In this document: piece after piece, positions 16,722 to 26,421 of the stretch
Position numbering within the stretch: position 1 is the stretch's first letter
Layout of the letters: the number at the start of each line of letters is the position of its first letter
Assembly: GCA_947258715.1 (NCBI GenBank)
Contig: CAMYJH010000003.1
Span: 98,735 to 162,734 of the forward strand
Reading direction: 5' to 3'
DNA length: 64,000 bases
DNA from: an uncultured Gammaproteobacteria bacterium
GTDB taxonomy: Bacteria > Pseudomonadota > Gammaproteobacteria > HK1
The notes under the pieces: generated by a model
What the model was told of the DNA's origin: nothing
Database searches by the model: none
What the model saw: only the letters and a program-made list of their open reading frames with translations
Translations under genes and position numbers: made by a program

Positions 16722-18602
16722 ATGAAATCGAAAACGATCGATTCGGGCATCGAAAGCTTCCGCCGGGTTACGGAGGCCGCGACGCGCGCCATCGCGCGCG
16801 AACCGGAGCTCAACGTGGAGTTCACCCAGGACATCGCGCCCGCGGAAGGCAAGGTCTTGAAGCTCAGGCGGCCGCCACTCGATCTCGCTTACCAGGACGT
16901 TACGCGGGTACGCGGCCAAGCAGACTCGGCAGCATTGAAGCTGCGTTATCACAGCCCCGGAATGCACACCAGGCACGCGCCCAAGAGCGAGCCGGCGCGC
17001 GGAATTTTCGACGCTCTAGAGCAGGCCCGCTGCGAGGCGCTGGGTGCCAATCAGATGGCTGGCGTGGCTGAAAACCTCGCCGCCGCGCTGGAAGCGCTGT
17101 GCCAGAAGCAGGGCTTTGCCGAAGCCGCAGACCGCGGCGACGTGCCCTTGGCTCAAGCGCTGAGTCTTTTGGCTCGCGAATGCATGACCGGGGCGTCGCC
17201 ACCGCCGTCGGCAGCCGCCGCCCTTGATCTTTGGCGGGCGACGCTGGAGTCCGCCGTCGGCGCCCAGCTCGGCAAACTAGGCTCCGTTGCTGATGACCAG
17301 CGGGCTTATGCGGCGATCATGCGGGAGATGCTGGCAGCGCTCGGCATCGAGGACGACTCTCAGGAGTTCGAGGACGAGCCGACAGAGGGCGATTCGGAAA
17401 GCGACGACGGCGATTCCAGCGCGCTGAACCAGGGTGAGACCGGGCAGAGCGAGCAGGGTCAGCTAGAGCAGTTGGAAGGACTGGAGCTCCGCGACGCGTC
17501 CGACCAGGAGAGCGAGCACGGCGAGCAGTCTGAACCCTTCGAGTCCAGCATGCTTGAAGATGGCGCCGACATGCCCGAGGTCCCCGGAGAAACGGCGTTC
17601 CAACCGCGCTTCGGGCGCAACGACTTCAGCGACGAGATGTACCACGCCTACGCCACCGAGTTCGACGAGGTGGTAGGCGCAGAAGACCTGTGCGATTCAG
17701 AGGAGCTGTCCCGATTGAGGCAGAACCTGGACCAACAACTTAACAATCTTCAGGGCATAATCGCTAAGCTCGCTAACCGATTGCAGCGGAGACTTCTTGC
17801 CCAGCAGACCCGGGCCTGGGAATTCGATCTGGAAGAAGGCCAGCTGGACTGCGCGCGATTGGCCCGGGTGGTCGCGAATCCCTATCACTCGCTGTCGTTC
17901 AAGCAGGAGAGGGAAACCCGGTTTCGCGACACCGTCGTCAGCCTGCTTATCGACAACTCCGGGTCCATGCGCGGGCGACCGATCATGGTCGCGGCAATGA
18001 GCGCCGACATTCTCGCCCGCACCCTGGAGCGTTGTGGAGTCAAAGTGGAAATCCTGGGATTCACCACCCGCGCCTGGAAGGGTGGACAGTCCAGAGAGCG
18101 CTGGCTGGCGGAGGGCAAACGCCCCAACGCGGGGCGCCTCAACGACCTGCGCCACATCGTCTACAAGGCGGCGGACACGCCGTGGCGCCGCGGCCGGAAG
18201 AATCTCGGCATCATGCTGCGTGAAGGAATACTCAAGGAGAACATCGACGGAGAATCCCTGCTTTGGGCGCACCAGCGGCTGGTCGCGCGGCCCGAACAGC
18301 GGCGTATCCTGATGGTCATCAGCGACGGCGCGCCTGTTGACGATTCAACGCTATCGGTCAACCCGAGCAGTTATCTCGAGCGCCATCTGCGTCAGGTCAT
18401 CGATTTCATCGAAAACGTGAGCCCGGTGGAGCTGCTCGCCATCGGCATCGGGCACGACGTCACCCGCTACTACCGTCGCGCGGTGACGCTGGTGGATGCG
18501 GAGCAACTCGGCGGCGCCGTCATGGAGCAGCTGGCCGAGTTGTTCGAGGAAGAGTCGCTCGGAACACGTTCAAGTCGCCGGCGGCCCCTCGCATACCGCT
18601 GA
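16722..18602 (+). CDS. cobT: cobaltochelatase subunit CobT (VWA domain)
   Basis: A 626-residue protein. The N-terminal helical region is followed by a long acidic linker (about 205-300, rich in Glu/Asp/Ser/Gln). A C-terminal von Willebrand A domain carries the metal-binding MIDAS motif DNSGSM (about residue 410). This is the standard CobT layout. It pairs with CobS just upstream as the chelatase ATPase ring. A separate metal-insertion ATPase job with another partner cannot be excluded. Confidence 0.92.
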   Translation: MKSKTIDSGIESFRRVTEAATRAIAREPELNVEFTQDIAPAEGKVLKLRRPPLDLAYQDVTRVRGQADSAALKLRYHSPGMHTRHAPKSEPARGIFDALEQARCEALGANQMAGVAENLAAALEALCQKQGFAEAADRGDVPLAQALSLLARECMTGASPPPSAAAALDLWRATLESAVGAQLGKLGSVADDQRAYAAIMREMLAALGIEDDSQEFEDEPTEGDSESDDGDSSALNQGETGQSEQGQLEQLEGLELRDASDQESEHGEQSEPFESSMLEDGADMPEVPGETAFQPRFGRNDFSDEMYHAYATEFDEVVGAEDLCDSEELSRLRQNLDQQLNNLQGIIAKLANRLQRRLLAQQTRAWEFDLEEGQLDCARLARVVANPYHSLSFKQERETRFRDTVVSLLIDNSGSMRGRPIMVAAMSADILARTLERCGVKVEILGFTTRAWKGGQSRERWLAEGKRPNAGRLNDLRHIVYKAADTPWRRGRKNLGIMLREGILKENIDGESLLWAHQRLVARPEQRRILMVISDGAPVDDSTLSVNPSSYLERHLRQVIDFIENVSPVELLAIGIGHDVTRYYRRAVTLVDAEQLGGAVMEQLAELFEEESLGTRSSRRRPLAYR

Positions 18603-18697
18603 ACGGAGACTTTTCCCGGCATCCTCAAGAGGGCCGATCGATGCGGCCGCAGGGCGTCTTTTGGGCGAAATACAGAGAGAACGGTGGCCGATGCGAC

Positions 18698-19057
18698 TCA
18701 ACCGTCGTCGTCAATGGATATTCTCGTCGTGCGTGCGAATCCTTGCTGACTGGGATCCAGAAAGCGAAGCAAATACGGGCCAATCAAAATCTCATCCTCG
18801 TTGTGCAATAGGTGACGGTTGACGCGCTGACCGTTGACCTTGATTCCGTTCGTGCTTTTGAGGTCTCGCAGCCAAAAATCGTTCGTGCCATCGATATATT
18901 GACTTTGTTTGATCGACACCTCTGCATGGGAGCCGCTGACGGTATCATCATCGAGCTGTATGTCGTTGACCGTGTCGCGGCCAATACGAACAGTGCCTTC
19001 AGTCAGCGGGTATTCCCGCTGCGTTACCCCCTCCACAAGAAGAACAAGCTTAGCCAT
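18698..19057 (-). CDS. FHA-domain protein
   Basis: A 119-residue protein that is almost only a forkhead-associated domain, which binds phosphothreonine peptides. Signature residues are present: IGRDTVNDIQL, SGSHAEV and STNGIKVNG. I start at ATG 19057 (MAKLVLL); a TTG at 19063 is also possible. It lies downstream of the Ser/Thr kinase gene on the same strand, so it is a natural reader of that kinase's phosphorylation. The 243-base gap to the kinase holds a perfect palindrome GACTATATATAGTC (19263-19276) and no gene. Confidence 0.85.
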   Translation of the reverse strand: MAKLVLLVEGVTQREYPLTEGTVRIGRDTVNDIQLDDDTVSGSHAEVSIKQSQYIDGTNDFWLRDLKSTNGIKVNGQRVNRHLLHNEDEILIGPYLLRFLDPSQQGFARTTRISIDDDG

Positions 19058-19300
19058 TCGCAATATCCTCAGACAGTCATCGCGTTGGCACTATACCTAT
19101 TGTGTCAACGCTCACTGCGCACCCGCATCCCAAGCAGGAGATGCGCCTAGGCCACTGAATTGGGAACGTGTAAGATACTGAATTCTTTAACAATTTGAAT
19201 CGCACCGCGTTATCATTCGAGGTAATTGAAAAATTCAGTACAGACCTTTAGAACCCCTCGAGGACTATATATAGTCAATAATGTTACCCACGTCTTGTCC

Positions 19301-21877
19301 TCATGCGGCTGAGCTTCGAGAGCCCGACCTGCGGTTCGACCTTCGTCTGGACTTCCTCGATGCGGCCGAGGCTTTTTCTTCCGCTTCCTGACATCCTTCC
19401 AAAGCCTCAGCCATTTCGGCTCCTGATTGAAAACGCTCATCAGGATCCTTCTCCAGAGCGGTATCGATGATCCGGGAAAGTCGCTTGCTCAAGTCCGGTC
19501 GCACCCGACTGAGACTTCGATGTCTTTCCCTGGTTATCTGCAACATGATCGTCGGTACAGAGTCCCCGGTAAAAGGAAGCGTCCCGGAGAACAACTGATA
19601 GAGAGTCGTTCCAAGCGAAAATAAATCTGATCGACCATCGATTTTGCTACCGACTGCCTGTTCCGGGGACATATACGAGGGCGTACCGAGAATCGTGCCG
19701 GTGCGGGTCTGATCTCCGTCACTTACCCTTGCAATGCCAAAGTCACTGACTTTAACCAGAAGGCTATCCCGCACGTAAAGAATATTGCTGGGCTTGACGT
19801 CGCGGTGAATAATTTCCTTGCCGTGAGCGTAGTCGAGCGCTTTGGCAGTTTGTATCCCAATACCGAGAACTTCCCCAACAGGGAGCAGGTTGTCGGGGTC
19901 GGTAAACTCCTCAAGGGTGGTGCCATCCACGTAGTCCATGGCGATATAAACGAGATCACCATGTTTACCCGCTTCGTAGACGGTAACGATGTTTGGGTGG
20001 CTCATCCGTGCCTCGGCCTCTGCCTCGCGGCGGAATCGCTGCTCGATTGCCTCCAAGTCTCCGCCATGATAGTCGTCACGAATGGAAAGTATCTTCAGTG
20101 CGACGGGACGATTGAGTTTCGAATCCGTCGCCAGATACACACGAGCCATGGCTCCCTGTCCGATCTGTCGGTTAAGCTGGTAATGACCCAACATAGGCTT
20201 TTCAAGCTTCGAGTCGCCTATGAGTATCGTGTCTCTACTCGTCCCGGCCGGAGAAAGTGTTGGATACCCCGCCGCCAGCTTTTGCAAGCGTTCCAAGCGA
20301 ACCCGTACATCCTGATAGTTGGCGTCATGATTGAGTAGAAGTTGATACACCGCGGACGCCCTGTCGAGCTTTCGACGGCGCTCGAAATCCAGTCCAAGCT
20401 GGTATATTTTCTGCATCAGCAGGGGACTTCGGGGACATCGCCTAAACTCGTCAAAAGCTTCGTCCAGTCTGTCCTGAGATTGGAGATTCGTGGCGTAACG
20501 CAAGCGAAGCTCGCTGATTTCCCGCCCAGAGCCGAGCGCAGTCGTTTCCAAGGCTCGACGAACACTCAGCACACCGAGCACGCACGCCGCACACAGTGAC
20601 GGTAGCGCAACCGGGATCCATAACTGCCGCGTCACCAGCGCAATCAGCCCGCCGTTCAGCATGATTATGGCCAGAGCGCCGGCGAGGTACAGACTTCGAC
20701 GTCCATGAAAACCCACCGGAATGAAAAGCAGCAACCCCAATGCGACAATCAGCCCGCGTTGGCCGGCGTAAAACCATGTAGGTCTGGTGAATCCCGTCTG
20801 CTCAATCAGGCTGCTCAGCGCGTGAGCGACATGGGTAGCAGGCGCGACCCTGCTTCGATCCATAAGACCGTACTTGGACAGAAGTCCGGGGGCCGTCGGG
20901 CCTATGATTACGGTGGCGCCCCGCAGGTCCTTATGTTTCGTATGATCGTCGAGAAAGTCGGCCAGCGGGTGCATATGGAGCCGAGATTGCGCCTTATCTG
21001 AAACTAAAGGCGGTGGGTAATAGCTGAAGTCTGGGGCCGTTCTGATTAACCTTCGGCCGACCCGGATTCCTTCCCCCGGCGCGACCTTTATCCCCTTGCT
21101 GCTCACACCCAGCGAACGGGCCGTCAGCAGAGCGACGAAAGTGGGCAGTAGTTCTCGCTCCGTTTTAATCAAGAGTTTGATCGCCGTTTGCGCTTCGGCG
21201 GACTCACTCGTTTCCAGCACCCCGACCGCTGATGCTGCTTTCTCGAACTGGGCAAGCGGTTGATCAAACTCGAAAGAACCGGACAGAGGCGGGGCAAACG
21301 AAATCGACTGCAAAAAGTGTCGCAGCTTAGAAATACTACCTTGCAAGCGCGCGTCTGGCTCGGACCAGGGTGGGTTTAGCCTTCCGCCGAAGACCGGGCG
21401 CGCGACTGAAAGAATAATCACATTCCCGGCTTTGCCTATGGCCCGGGAAAGGGTACGGTCCGTGTCCAGGCGCCGGGCCCACCGTCTAAGCGCAGAACGC
21501 ACTTTCGATGAGGACGAACTCGCGTTATCTGACATTTCTGATAATCCCGGCGGCGTCTGCGGTTCGTGTAACGGCAGTACTAGACCAATGGTACCGACCT
21601 TGAGCCCCCTCAAGCGATCTAAGGCGCTGGCAATGCGATCACGCGGCCACGGCCACGGCCCCACTCGCTCCAGGCTCTCTTCATCTATCGCAAGCAAAAC
21701 AACCTTGGGGGAGTAGTCCTGGGACGCAACAAGCCTTGAGGTCACGCGGAAGATGCTGTCTTCGATCCGCTGCGGGCCGCTCATGTAGCTGCCGATCAAG
21801 AACAGCCCGATAACGATCAATCCCAGGCCTCGGTAGCCGAGGAACTTGGTCACGATTTTCTTTGTTTTAAGGTTCAT
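19301..21877 (-). CDS. CHASE2-domain serine/threonine protein kinase
   Basis: An 858-residue membrane kinase. One N-terminal membrane helix is followed by an extracytoplasmic CHASE2 sensor (about 35-370), three membrane helices (about 375-455), a short helical TPR-like stretch, and a C-terminal PknB-type kinase (about 560-820). Kinase motifs are complete: IGQGAMARVY, VALKIL, HRDVKPSN, DFGIARV and YMSPEQA. Residues after 830 are low-complexity Ser/Arg. The start at 21877 (MNLKTKKIV) gives a normal positive-inside N-terminus, but there is no clear ribosome site, and 21925 is possible. The FHA gene downstream is a likely partner. Confidence 0.88.
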   Translation of the reverse strand: MNLKTKKIVTKFLGYRGLGLIVIGLFLIGSYMSGPQRIEDSIFRVTSRLVASQDYSPKVVLLAIDEESLERVGPWPWPRDRIASALDRLRGLKVGTIGLVLPLHEPQTPPGLSEMSDNASSSSSKVRSALRRWARRLDTDRTLSRAIGKAGNVIILSVARPVFGGRLNPPWSEPDARLQGSISKLRHFLQSISFAPPLSGSFEFDQPLAQFEKAASAVGVLETSESAEAQTAIKLLIKTERELLPTFVALLTARSLGVSSKGIKVAPGEGIRVGRRLIRTAPDFSYYPPPLVSDKAQSRLHMHPLADFLDDHTKHKDLRGATVIIGPTAPGLLSKYGLMDRSRVAPATHVAHALSSLIEQTGFTRPTWFYAGQRGLIVALGLLLFIPVGFHGRRSLYLAGALAIIMLNGGLIALVTRQLWIPVALPSLCAACVLGVLSVRRALETTALGSGREISELRLRYATNLQSQDRLDEAFDEFRRCPRSPLLMQKIYQLGLDFERRRKLDRASAVYQLLLNHDANYQDVRVRLERLQKLAAGYPTLSPAGTSRDTILIGDSKLEKPMLGHYQLNRQIGQGAMARVYLATDSKLNRPVALKILSIRDDYHGGDLEAIEQRFRREAEAEARMSHPNIVTVYEAGKHGDLVYIAMDYVDGTTLEEFTDPDNLLPVGEVLGIGIQTAKALDYAHGKEIIHRDVKPSNILYVRDSLLVKVSDFGIARVSDGDQTRTGTILGTPSYMSPEQAVGSKIDGRSDLFSLGTTLYQLFSGTLPFTGDSVPTIMLQITRERHRSLSRVRPDLSKRLSRIIDTALEKDPDERFQSGAEMAEALEGCQEAEEKASAASRKSRRRSNRRSGSRSSAA

Positions 21878-22342
21878 CGGCCCGGGACAAAAAACTCTGA
21901 CGTGGCTGCTCGCGGCCCGGCTCATTGAGGGCTACAGGTCTGCCGAAGCGCTGTATCAGGAGTAGCAACCGCCTGGCGGCTATATCGGCCTGTCGGAGGC
22001 ATTTCTTTAGCCGCCTAACGATCCTAGATCGGCACTTCAAGCCCTAGAAAATCGGCGAATCCCGGGCACCAGGGCAGCAAAAGATTTCCCCATTAGAAGC
22101 ATGCCGCCGCCAAAGTGGTGTCTAAAGTCTAGGCCAAAATCGGGTGTGATTCTCCGCACGGGGGATCGACGCGTATACTCGCTAGGCGGTAAGCAGCGGT
22201 CCCAAAAGGGAGACCGGATAGAGGAAGTTGGGGAGGGAGCGCCCTAACCGGGGAGCCAGATGCTTGTGTCTCATTGGCTCGCGCCTTGCGCAGCGAGGTG
22301 AGGGATTCATGGGCGATCCGCTTTTGCTCAGCTGAAACAGAA
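21878..22342. other. intergenic region between divergent kinase and amidase genes
   Basis: 465 bases holding the promoters of both genes. A TATACT hexamer at 22173-22178 could be a -10 for the amidase. A short imperfect hairpin built on GGTCCC and GGGAGACC lies at 22198-22215. I see no gene, RNA gene or repeat here. Confidence 0.5.
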
Positions 22343-23764
22343 ATGCCGAAACTACCTCTTCATTTTGAGTCGGTCGCCTCACTTTCGCGCAAGATCCATG
22401 CGCGCGAAATCTCGCCTGTGCAGTTGACCGAGGCTTTTCTAGAGCGCATCAAAACACATGATCAGAAGCTGGGTGCGTTTCGGCTGGTTTGCGCCGAGCG
22501 CGCGCTGAACCAGGCCCGCGCGGCGGAGGCGGCCATCTCCGCAGGCAGGTATTCCGGACCGCTGCAAGGGATTCCATTCGCGGCGAAGGATCTCTTCGAC
22601 GTCGAGGGGCTCCCCACCAGCGCGGGTTGCCGACTGCTGGAGAATAACGTCGCCGCAACGGACGCCACTGTGGTGCGCCGGCTTCTCGATGCGGGAATGG
22701 TGCTGCTCGGAAAAACCAACACGGTCCAGTTCGCCTATGGTGGCGCGGGAATCAATCACCATCATGGAACGCCTAGGAATCCCTGGCACCAGATGCCGCA
22801 TCTCCCCGGCGGATCGAGCAGCGGTTCAGGCGTTGCCGTGGCCGCCGGTCTGGCGCCGACGGCTCTGGGCAGCGATACCGGCGGATCGGTGCGCATTCCG
22901 GCGGCCTTGTGCGGCATTACCGGGCTCAAAACCACGGTTGGTCAGGTGAGCCGGGCGGGTGTGTATCCACTGAGCTGGAGCCTGGACTCCGTCGGTCCGC
23001 TAGCCCGCAGCGTGGAGGACGCGTCGCTGGTGTACGCCGCGATCGCGGGAGCGGACCCGAATGATGATTCAACCGCCGCGGCGCAGCCTGCGCAGGCGCT
23101 TAGCAATCTGGACAAAGACATTCGGGGCTTTCGAATCGCATTTGCGGAAAGCGTTTTTTTCGACGACGTGGACACGGAAGTGGAAGCGGCATGCCGCGCC
23201 AGTAGGGAGGTATTTGAATCACTAGGCGCGAAGGTCACCAGCGTACGGTTTCAGGTGGCGGAAAAAGCGCGCATGCTCAATCCCCGCGGCCTCATCATTG
23301 CGGCGGAGGCATTCACCTTGAATCAGAACCTGCTCGAGAACCATTTCGCCCAACTGGACCCGGTGGTCGCCCATCGCATGATCAAGGGCAAGGAGATCCT
23401 CGCCCATGAGTACTTGAACACGACCCTTAAGTGGAAACGCATTCGCGCCGAAGCACTCCAGACCTTCCGCGACGTAGATGCGCTCTTGTGCCCGGCGACC
23501 ATGGTGCCAGCGCTGCCCATTGACCAAGTGGATCAGGATGTTCAAAGCTATTCAGATGCCAACATGAAGTACTTGAGAAATACCGCCATAGGTAACGTCC
23601 TCAATCTATGCGCGCTGTCGGTTCCCTGCGGATTCAGCTCCAATGGCCTTCCGCTGGGACTGATGATCTACGCCAAGCCCTTCGACGAGGCGACCGTGCT
23701 TCGAATCGGGTTCGCCTACCAACAGGCGACGGACTGGCACCTTCGCACCCCCGACCTCGGTTGA
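22343..23764 (+). CDS. amidase (GatA-like amidase signature family)
   Basis: A 473-residue amidase that hydrolyses an amide to an acid and ammonia. The Ser-Ser-Lys catalytic triad is visible: Lys in PFAAKDLFD, the cis-Ser in GGSSSGSG and the nucleophile Ser in GSDTGGSVRIPA. The start is ATG 22343 (MPKLPL); a longer frame back to 22274 lacks similarity. It is monocistronic and not next to gatB/gatC, and its C-terminus resembles catabolic amidases (AtzF/allophanate hydrolase-like or indole-acetamide type), so a tRNA role is unlikely. Substrate unknown. Confidence 0.88.
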   Translation: MPKLPLHFESVASLSRKIHAREISPVQLTEAFLERIKTHDQKLGAFRLVCAERALNQARAAEAAISAGRYSGPLQGIPFAAKDLFDVEGLPTSAGCRLLENNVAATDATVVRRLLDAGMVLLGKTNTVQFAYGGAGINHHHGTPRNPWHQMPHLPGGSSSGSGVAVAAGLAPTALGSDTGGSVRIPAALCGITGLKTTVGQVSRAGVYPLSWSLDSVGPLARSVEDASLVYAAIAGADPNDDSTAAAQPAQALSNLDKDIRGFRIAFAESVFFDDVDTEVEAACRASREVFESLGAKVTSVRFQVAEKARMLNPRGLIIAAEAFTLNQNLLENHFAQLDPVVAHRMIKGKEILAHEYLNTTLKWKRIRAEALQTFRDVDALLCPATMVPALPIDQVDQDVQSYSDANMKYLRNTAIGNVLNLCALSVPCGFSSNGLPLGLMIYAKPFDEATVLRIGFAYQQATDWHLRTPDLG

Positions 23765-23816
23765 GTGAGCCGGAACAGGCCCGCGGGCGCTGCGTCTTCA
23801 GCGATCCGCACCCGGA

Positions 23817-23830
23817 TTGACCCGGATCAA
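23817..23830 (+). promoter_or_regulatory. FNR-type box upstream of CBS protein
   Basis: TTGACCCGGATCAA matches at 9 of 10 positions. TGTACT (23853-23858) starts 29.5 bases after the centre. The CBS gene ATG is at 23887. Confidence 0.72.
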
Positions 23831-23886
23831 TGTCGCTCGACGCCGCTTCCCCTGTACTTGGGCCGGGGACGATTATGGAGCAATAA

Positions 23887-24336
23887 ATGAAAGCCGGTGA
23901 CATCTGCAATCAGCACGTGGTTACCGTTTCACCCGACGAGTCGATACGAGCGGCGGCGGAATTGATGCGTCAGCGCCACGTGGGCGACGTCGTGGTTGTG
24001 GAGCGCAGCGGCGGTTATCTTGCTCCGCTTGGCATACTCACGGATCGGGACATCGTCGTCGAGGTGGTTGCGGAGAACGTGGGCCTGGACGAGGTCACGG
24101 TGCGTGACACGATGACCGATCAGCTGGTTACCGCCAACGAAGACGACGATCTGCTTGCCACCCTGGTGAAAATGCGGGAGAAGGGCGTGCGCCGACTGCC
24201 GGTGGTGGACAGCAAGGGTCAACTGGTGGGCATACTCACCGCCGACGATGTCATCGGCCTTGTTGCAAGAGAGCTGGCGGAAGTGTGGGCCCTAATCGTC
24301 CGCCAACAGGGTCGAGAGATGGAACTGAGAGGTTGA
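23887..24336 (+). CDS. CBS-domain pair protein
   Basis: A 149-residue protein consisting of two CBS motifs (about 5-65 and 72-130), with ILTDRDIVVEVV and GILTADDVIGL marking the nucleotide-binding ends. Such small CBS proteins sense adenosine ligands; the target is unknown. It starts 57 bases after an FNR-type box and converges with the broken Usp gene. CBS and Usp genes are commonly co-regulated by FNR/ANR in proteobacteria. Confidence 0.88.
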   Translation: MKAGDICNQHVVTVSPDESIRAAAELMRQRHVGDVVVVERSGGYLAPLGILTDRDIVVEVVAENVGLDEVTVRDTMTDQLVTANEDDDLLATLVKMREKGVRRLPVVDSKGQLVGILTADDVIGLVARELAEVWALIVRQQGREMELRG

Positions 24337-24353
24337 ACGACTGCCAGGTACGA

Positions 24354-24806
24354 TCAGTGAACGGTAATGACGGTGCAAGTTGCCGCATGTGAGACCTTGT
24401 GCGCAACACTGCCCAACACCAGGCCTTGGAAATCGCTCAAACCGCGGGTGCCTAGCACTATCAGCTCCGCGTCCTCCCGTTTCGCTACCTCCTATATCTT
24501 CTTCGCAGCATCGCCGTGCTCAGTGGCGCGCTGGATCGGAACAACTTTGTTTCCGCTCAGGCGTGTTTCAGCAGCTGCCAGAATGTGATCAGCGATCGCC
24601 TGTTCATAAATTGCCTCCGGAGGATCCAGAAACTGCTCCGTTTTGGCCCATTGTCGCAGCGCTTGCGGCACCTCATTGCTTGGAACCACATGTAAAACGA
24701 TCAGCGTCGAGCCATATTTCTCGGCCAGATCGGCGCCAATATCAAGCGCCTTGAGGGCACAGTCCGATCCGTCCAAAGGAACAAGAATACGCTTGTACAT
24801 GATCAA
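24354..24806 (-). pseudogene. universal stress protein gene with in-frame amber stop
   Basis: The frame starts at ATG 24806 (MIMYKRILVPLDGSDCALKAL) and runs 104 codons to a TAG at 24492-24494. It then continues in the same frame through EVAKREDAELIVLGTRGLSD and an intact G-x2-G-x9-G-S ATP signature to a TGA at 24354-24356. Without the amber codon it is a perfect-length 150-residue Usp. A single base change (for example from CAG, GAG or AAG) explains it, or a sequencing error. A perfect FNR box lies upstream with good -10 spacing. The truncated 104-residue product would lack the ATP site. Confidence 0.8.
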
Positions 24807-24893
24807 TTTCCTCCAAAGACATGCTATTCCATTAACACGCTGACCCGCCGCGCCGACTGAACTTCACTTTAGCTCTCGGCACAGCATATCGAC

Positions 24894-24907
24894 TTGATCC
24901 CGATCAA
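24894..24907 (-). promoter_or_regulatory. perfect FNR-type box for the Usp pseudogene
   Basis: TTGATCCCGATCAA is a 10/10 match. On the minus strand TAAAGT (24866-24871) starts 29.5 bases from the centre, placing the promoter in front of the Usp at 24806. No matching -10 is seen in the plus direction. The rest of the 304-base gap 24807-25110 holds only the AAGGAGGAAAA ribosome site of the next gene. Confidence 0.8.
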
Positions 24908-25110
24908 GCTCCTATAGCGCGCCACAAGTCCGGCTTTATGCGCCGGCCGCCTCGGGCGTGTACAAACGCAAGTTCGAGACAATACTGTTTCCTAAGGCTA
25001 CACTCGCGCAAAACGTCGGACGAACTTTGAAAGACGTTACCCAGGGGCAACCTCAATAGCCAGGCCCAGGATTTAAGCTGCGCCTGGAACCGCTCAAGGA
25101 GGAAAAAACG

Positions 25111-25551
25111 ATGCGTACTTTAGGATTCTTAGTGCTGGCCTGTTTGACGCTCGCCGCCTCGGCGCAGCAGTTGTATCCTCCCTACGGCCTTCAGGTGAGC
25201 GAATCCGAGCTGCGCTTCATGTCCGGCATCCATTCTCTCGCAGTGAATCTGGAACTTGGACGGGGGGAGCCCGCGGACTACAGGCGCGCCGCGGAGACCT
25301 ACCGCAAGTCCGCCGTTCTCGGCTTTCCTTTGTCCCAGAATAACCTTGCCCGCCTGTACGAAATGGGGCTCGGCGTCCCCAGGGACCCGGTGGTGGCGCA
25401 CCTGTGGTACCTGCTCGCCGCCGCCAGCGGCGACTCCGAGTTGGTAGCCAACCGGGATCGCTCCGCCCGGAAGCTGCTGCCGGATCAGATAGCCAACGCG
25501 GAAAATCTGGCGAAAACTCTAACGCAACACCTCCCGGCGCCGTCTCGATGA
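25111..25551 (+). CDS. secreted Sel1-like repeat protein
   Basis: A 146-residue protein with a signal peptide (residues 1-19, LVLACLTLAASAQ) and Sel1/TPR-like repeats: the motif AAETYRKSAVLGFPLSQNNLARLYEMGLGVPRD followed by AHLWYLLAA, written here only to mark the region at about residues 58-110. Sel1 proteins are adaptor-like and often periplasmic. A strong AAGGAGG ribosome site supports the ATG. The stop overlaps the ATG of the next gene (ATGA). Confidence 0.8.
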   Translation: MRTLGFLVLACLTLAASAQQLYPPYGLQVSESELRFMSGIHSLAVNLELGRGEPADYRRAAETYRKSAVLGFPLSQNNLARLYEMGLGVPRDPVVAHLWYLLAAASGDSELVANRDRSARKLLPDQIANAENLAKTLTQHLPAPSR

Positions 25552-26324
25552 CGGCGCGAAGCGGCCGGTTCTGGTGCGCCGGCGCGCTCGTACGGATGGT
25601 CGCGGCAGCGGGTCTCCTGCCTGTGGTTGGCGGCTGCACGCCGGAGATTTCCATTCAGCGGGACACACCTGCGCCCGCGCCCGCCTACACCACGTTCGAG
25701 GAATCTGGGAAAGGCTGGTGGCGGGTAGACTTTCAGCTCGCGTGGGACCAGCAGCAGCAACCGAGCTGGCACCTGGACGCCCTGATTGCAGATCAGATCA
25801 TGGCGCCCATCGTCGCCCGCGCGGAAGCGCGCATATCCCTGTGGCGGTTTCACCGCCGGGCAGCGCCGGACGATCATGGACACCGCTTCAGTTTTATCTT
25901 TTATGCCGACGCCGAAACCGCCGGAATCATCAACAACGAAGTCGAAAAGTCGCCGATAGCGGTGCAGCTGCAGGAAGCGGGCGTTGTGCAACATGTGAGA
26001 CTGGCGGCGCTCAACGAGGAAGCGGCGCAAGACATCGGTGCGACCAGCGATCAAAGCTGGCCCGAGGCCATCCAGCGCGGCTGGCCTTGGTTCATCATGG
26101 GAGTAAGCCAGTCTTGGCTTAGGCTCCTTGACGAGGTGAAAGCCAAGCGGCCACCACCCGACCGGGCGTCACTGTCAGACGTTTCAGAGTACTACCGCGC
26201 AATTCATGAAGACGTATCCGTGCTGTGGCGCGAACACGGGCAACACGCTTACCTCCACCACCTTAACGCGGTGTTCGGCTATCAGCTTTTGATCATTCGG
26301 GAAACCAACTTGAAGCGCTTCTGA
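25548..26324 (+). CDS. hypothetical lipoprotein-like protein
   Basis: A 258-residue protein I do not recognise. It begins with a hydrophobic signal ending LLPVVGGC, which resembles a lipobox with Cys near residue 30, so it is probably a lipoprotein. The start is chosen at the ATG that overlaps the Sel1 gene stop by four bases; a longer frame from 25404 would run inside that gene. The body is soluble-looking and rich in Trp and His. It is likely an envelope partner of the Sel1 protein. Confidence 0.68.
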   Translation: MTARSGRFWCAGALVRMVAAAGLLPVVGGCTPEISIQRDTPAPAPAYTTFEESGKGWWRVDFQLAWDQQQQPSWHLDALIADQIMAPIVARAEARISLWRFHRRAAPDDHGHRFSFIFYADAETAGIINNEVEKSPIAVQLQEAGVVQHVRLAALNEEAAQDIGATSDQSWPEAIQRGWPWFIMGVSQSWLRLLDEVKAKRPPPDRASLSDVSEYYRAIHEDVSVLWREHGQHAYLHHLNAVFGYQLLIIRETNLKRF

Positions 26325-26421
26325 ACGCTGCATCGGAATCACTGGCGCGAGCTTACAGTCAGCCGGGCTCAAATCGACTCCGGCTCAACTAAACTCTAAG
26401 ACAGCGAAGCAGCGAGAATAA

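Noticed and set aside
24492..24494. Amber codon in the Usp gene as a pyrrolysine codon
   Set aside because: No pyrrolysine system or reason for it in a Usp; the MttB-family gene in the same window has no in-frame TAG either. A mutation or base-call error is simpler.
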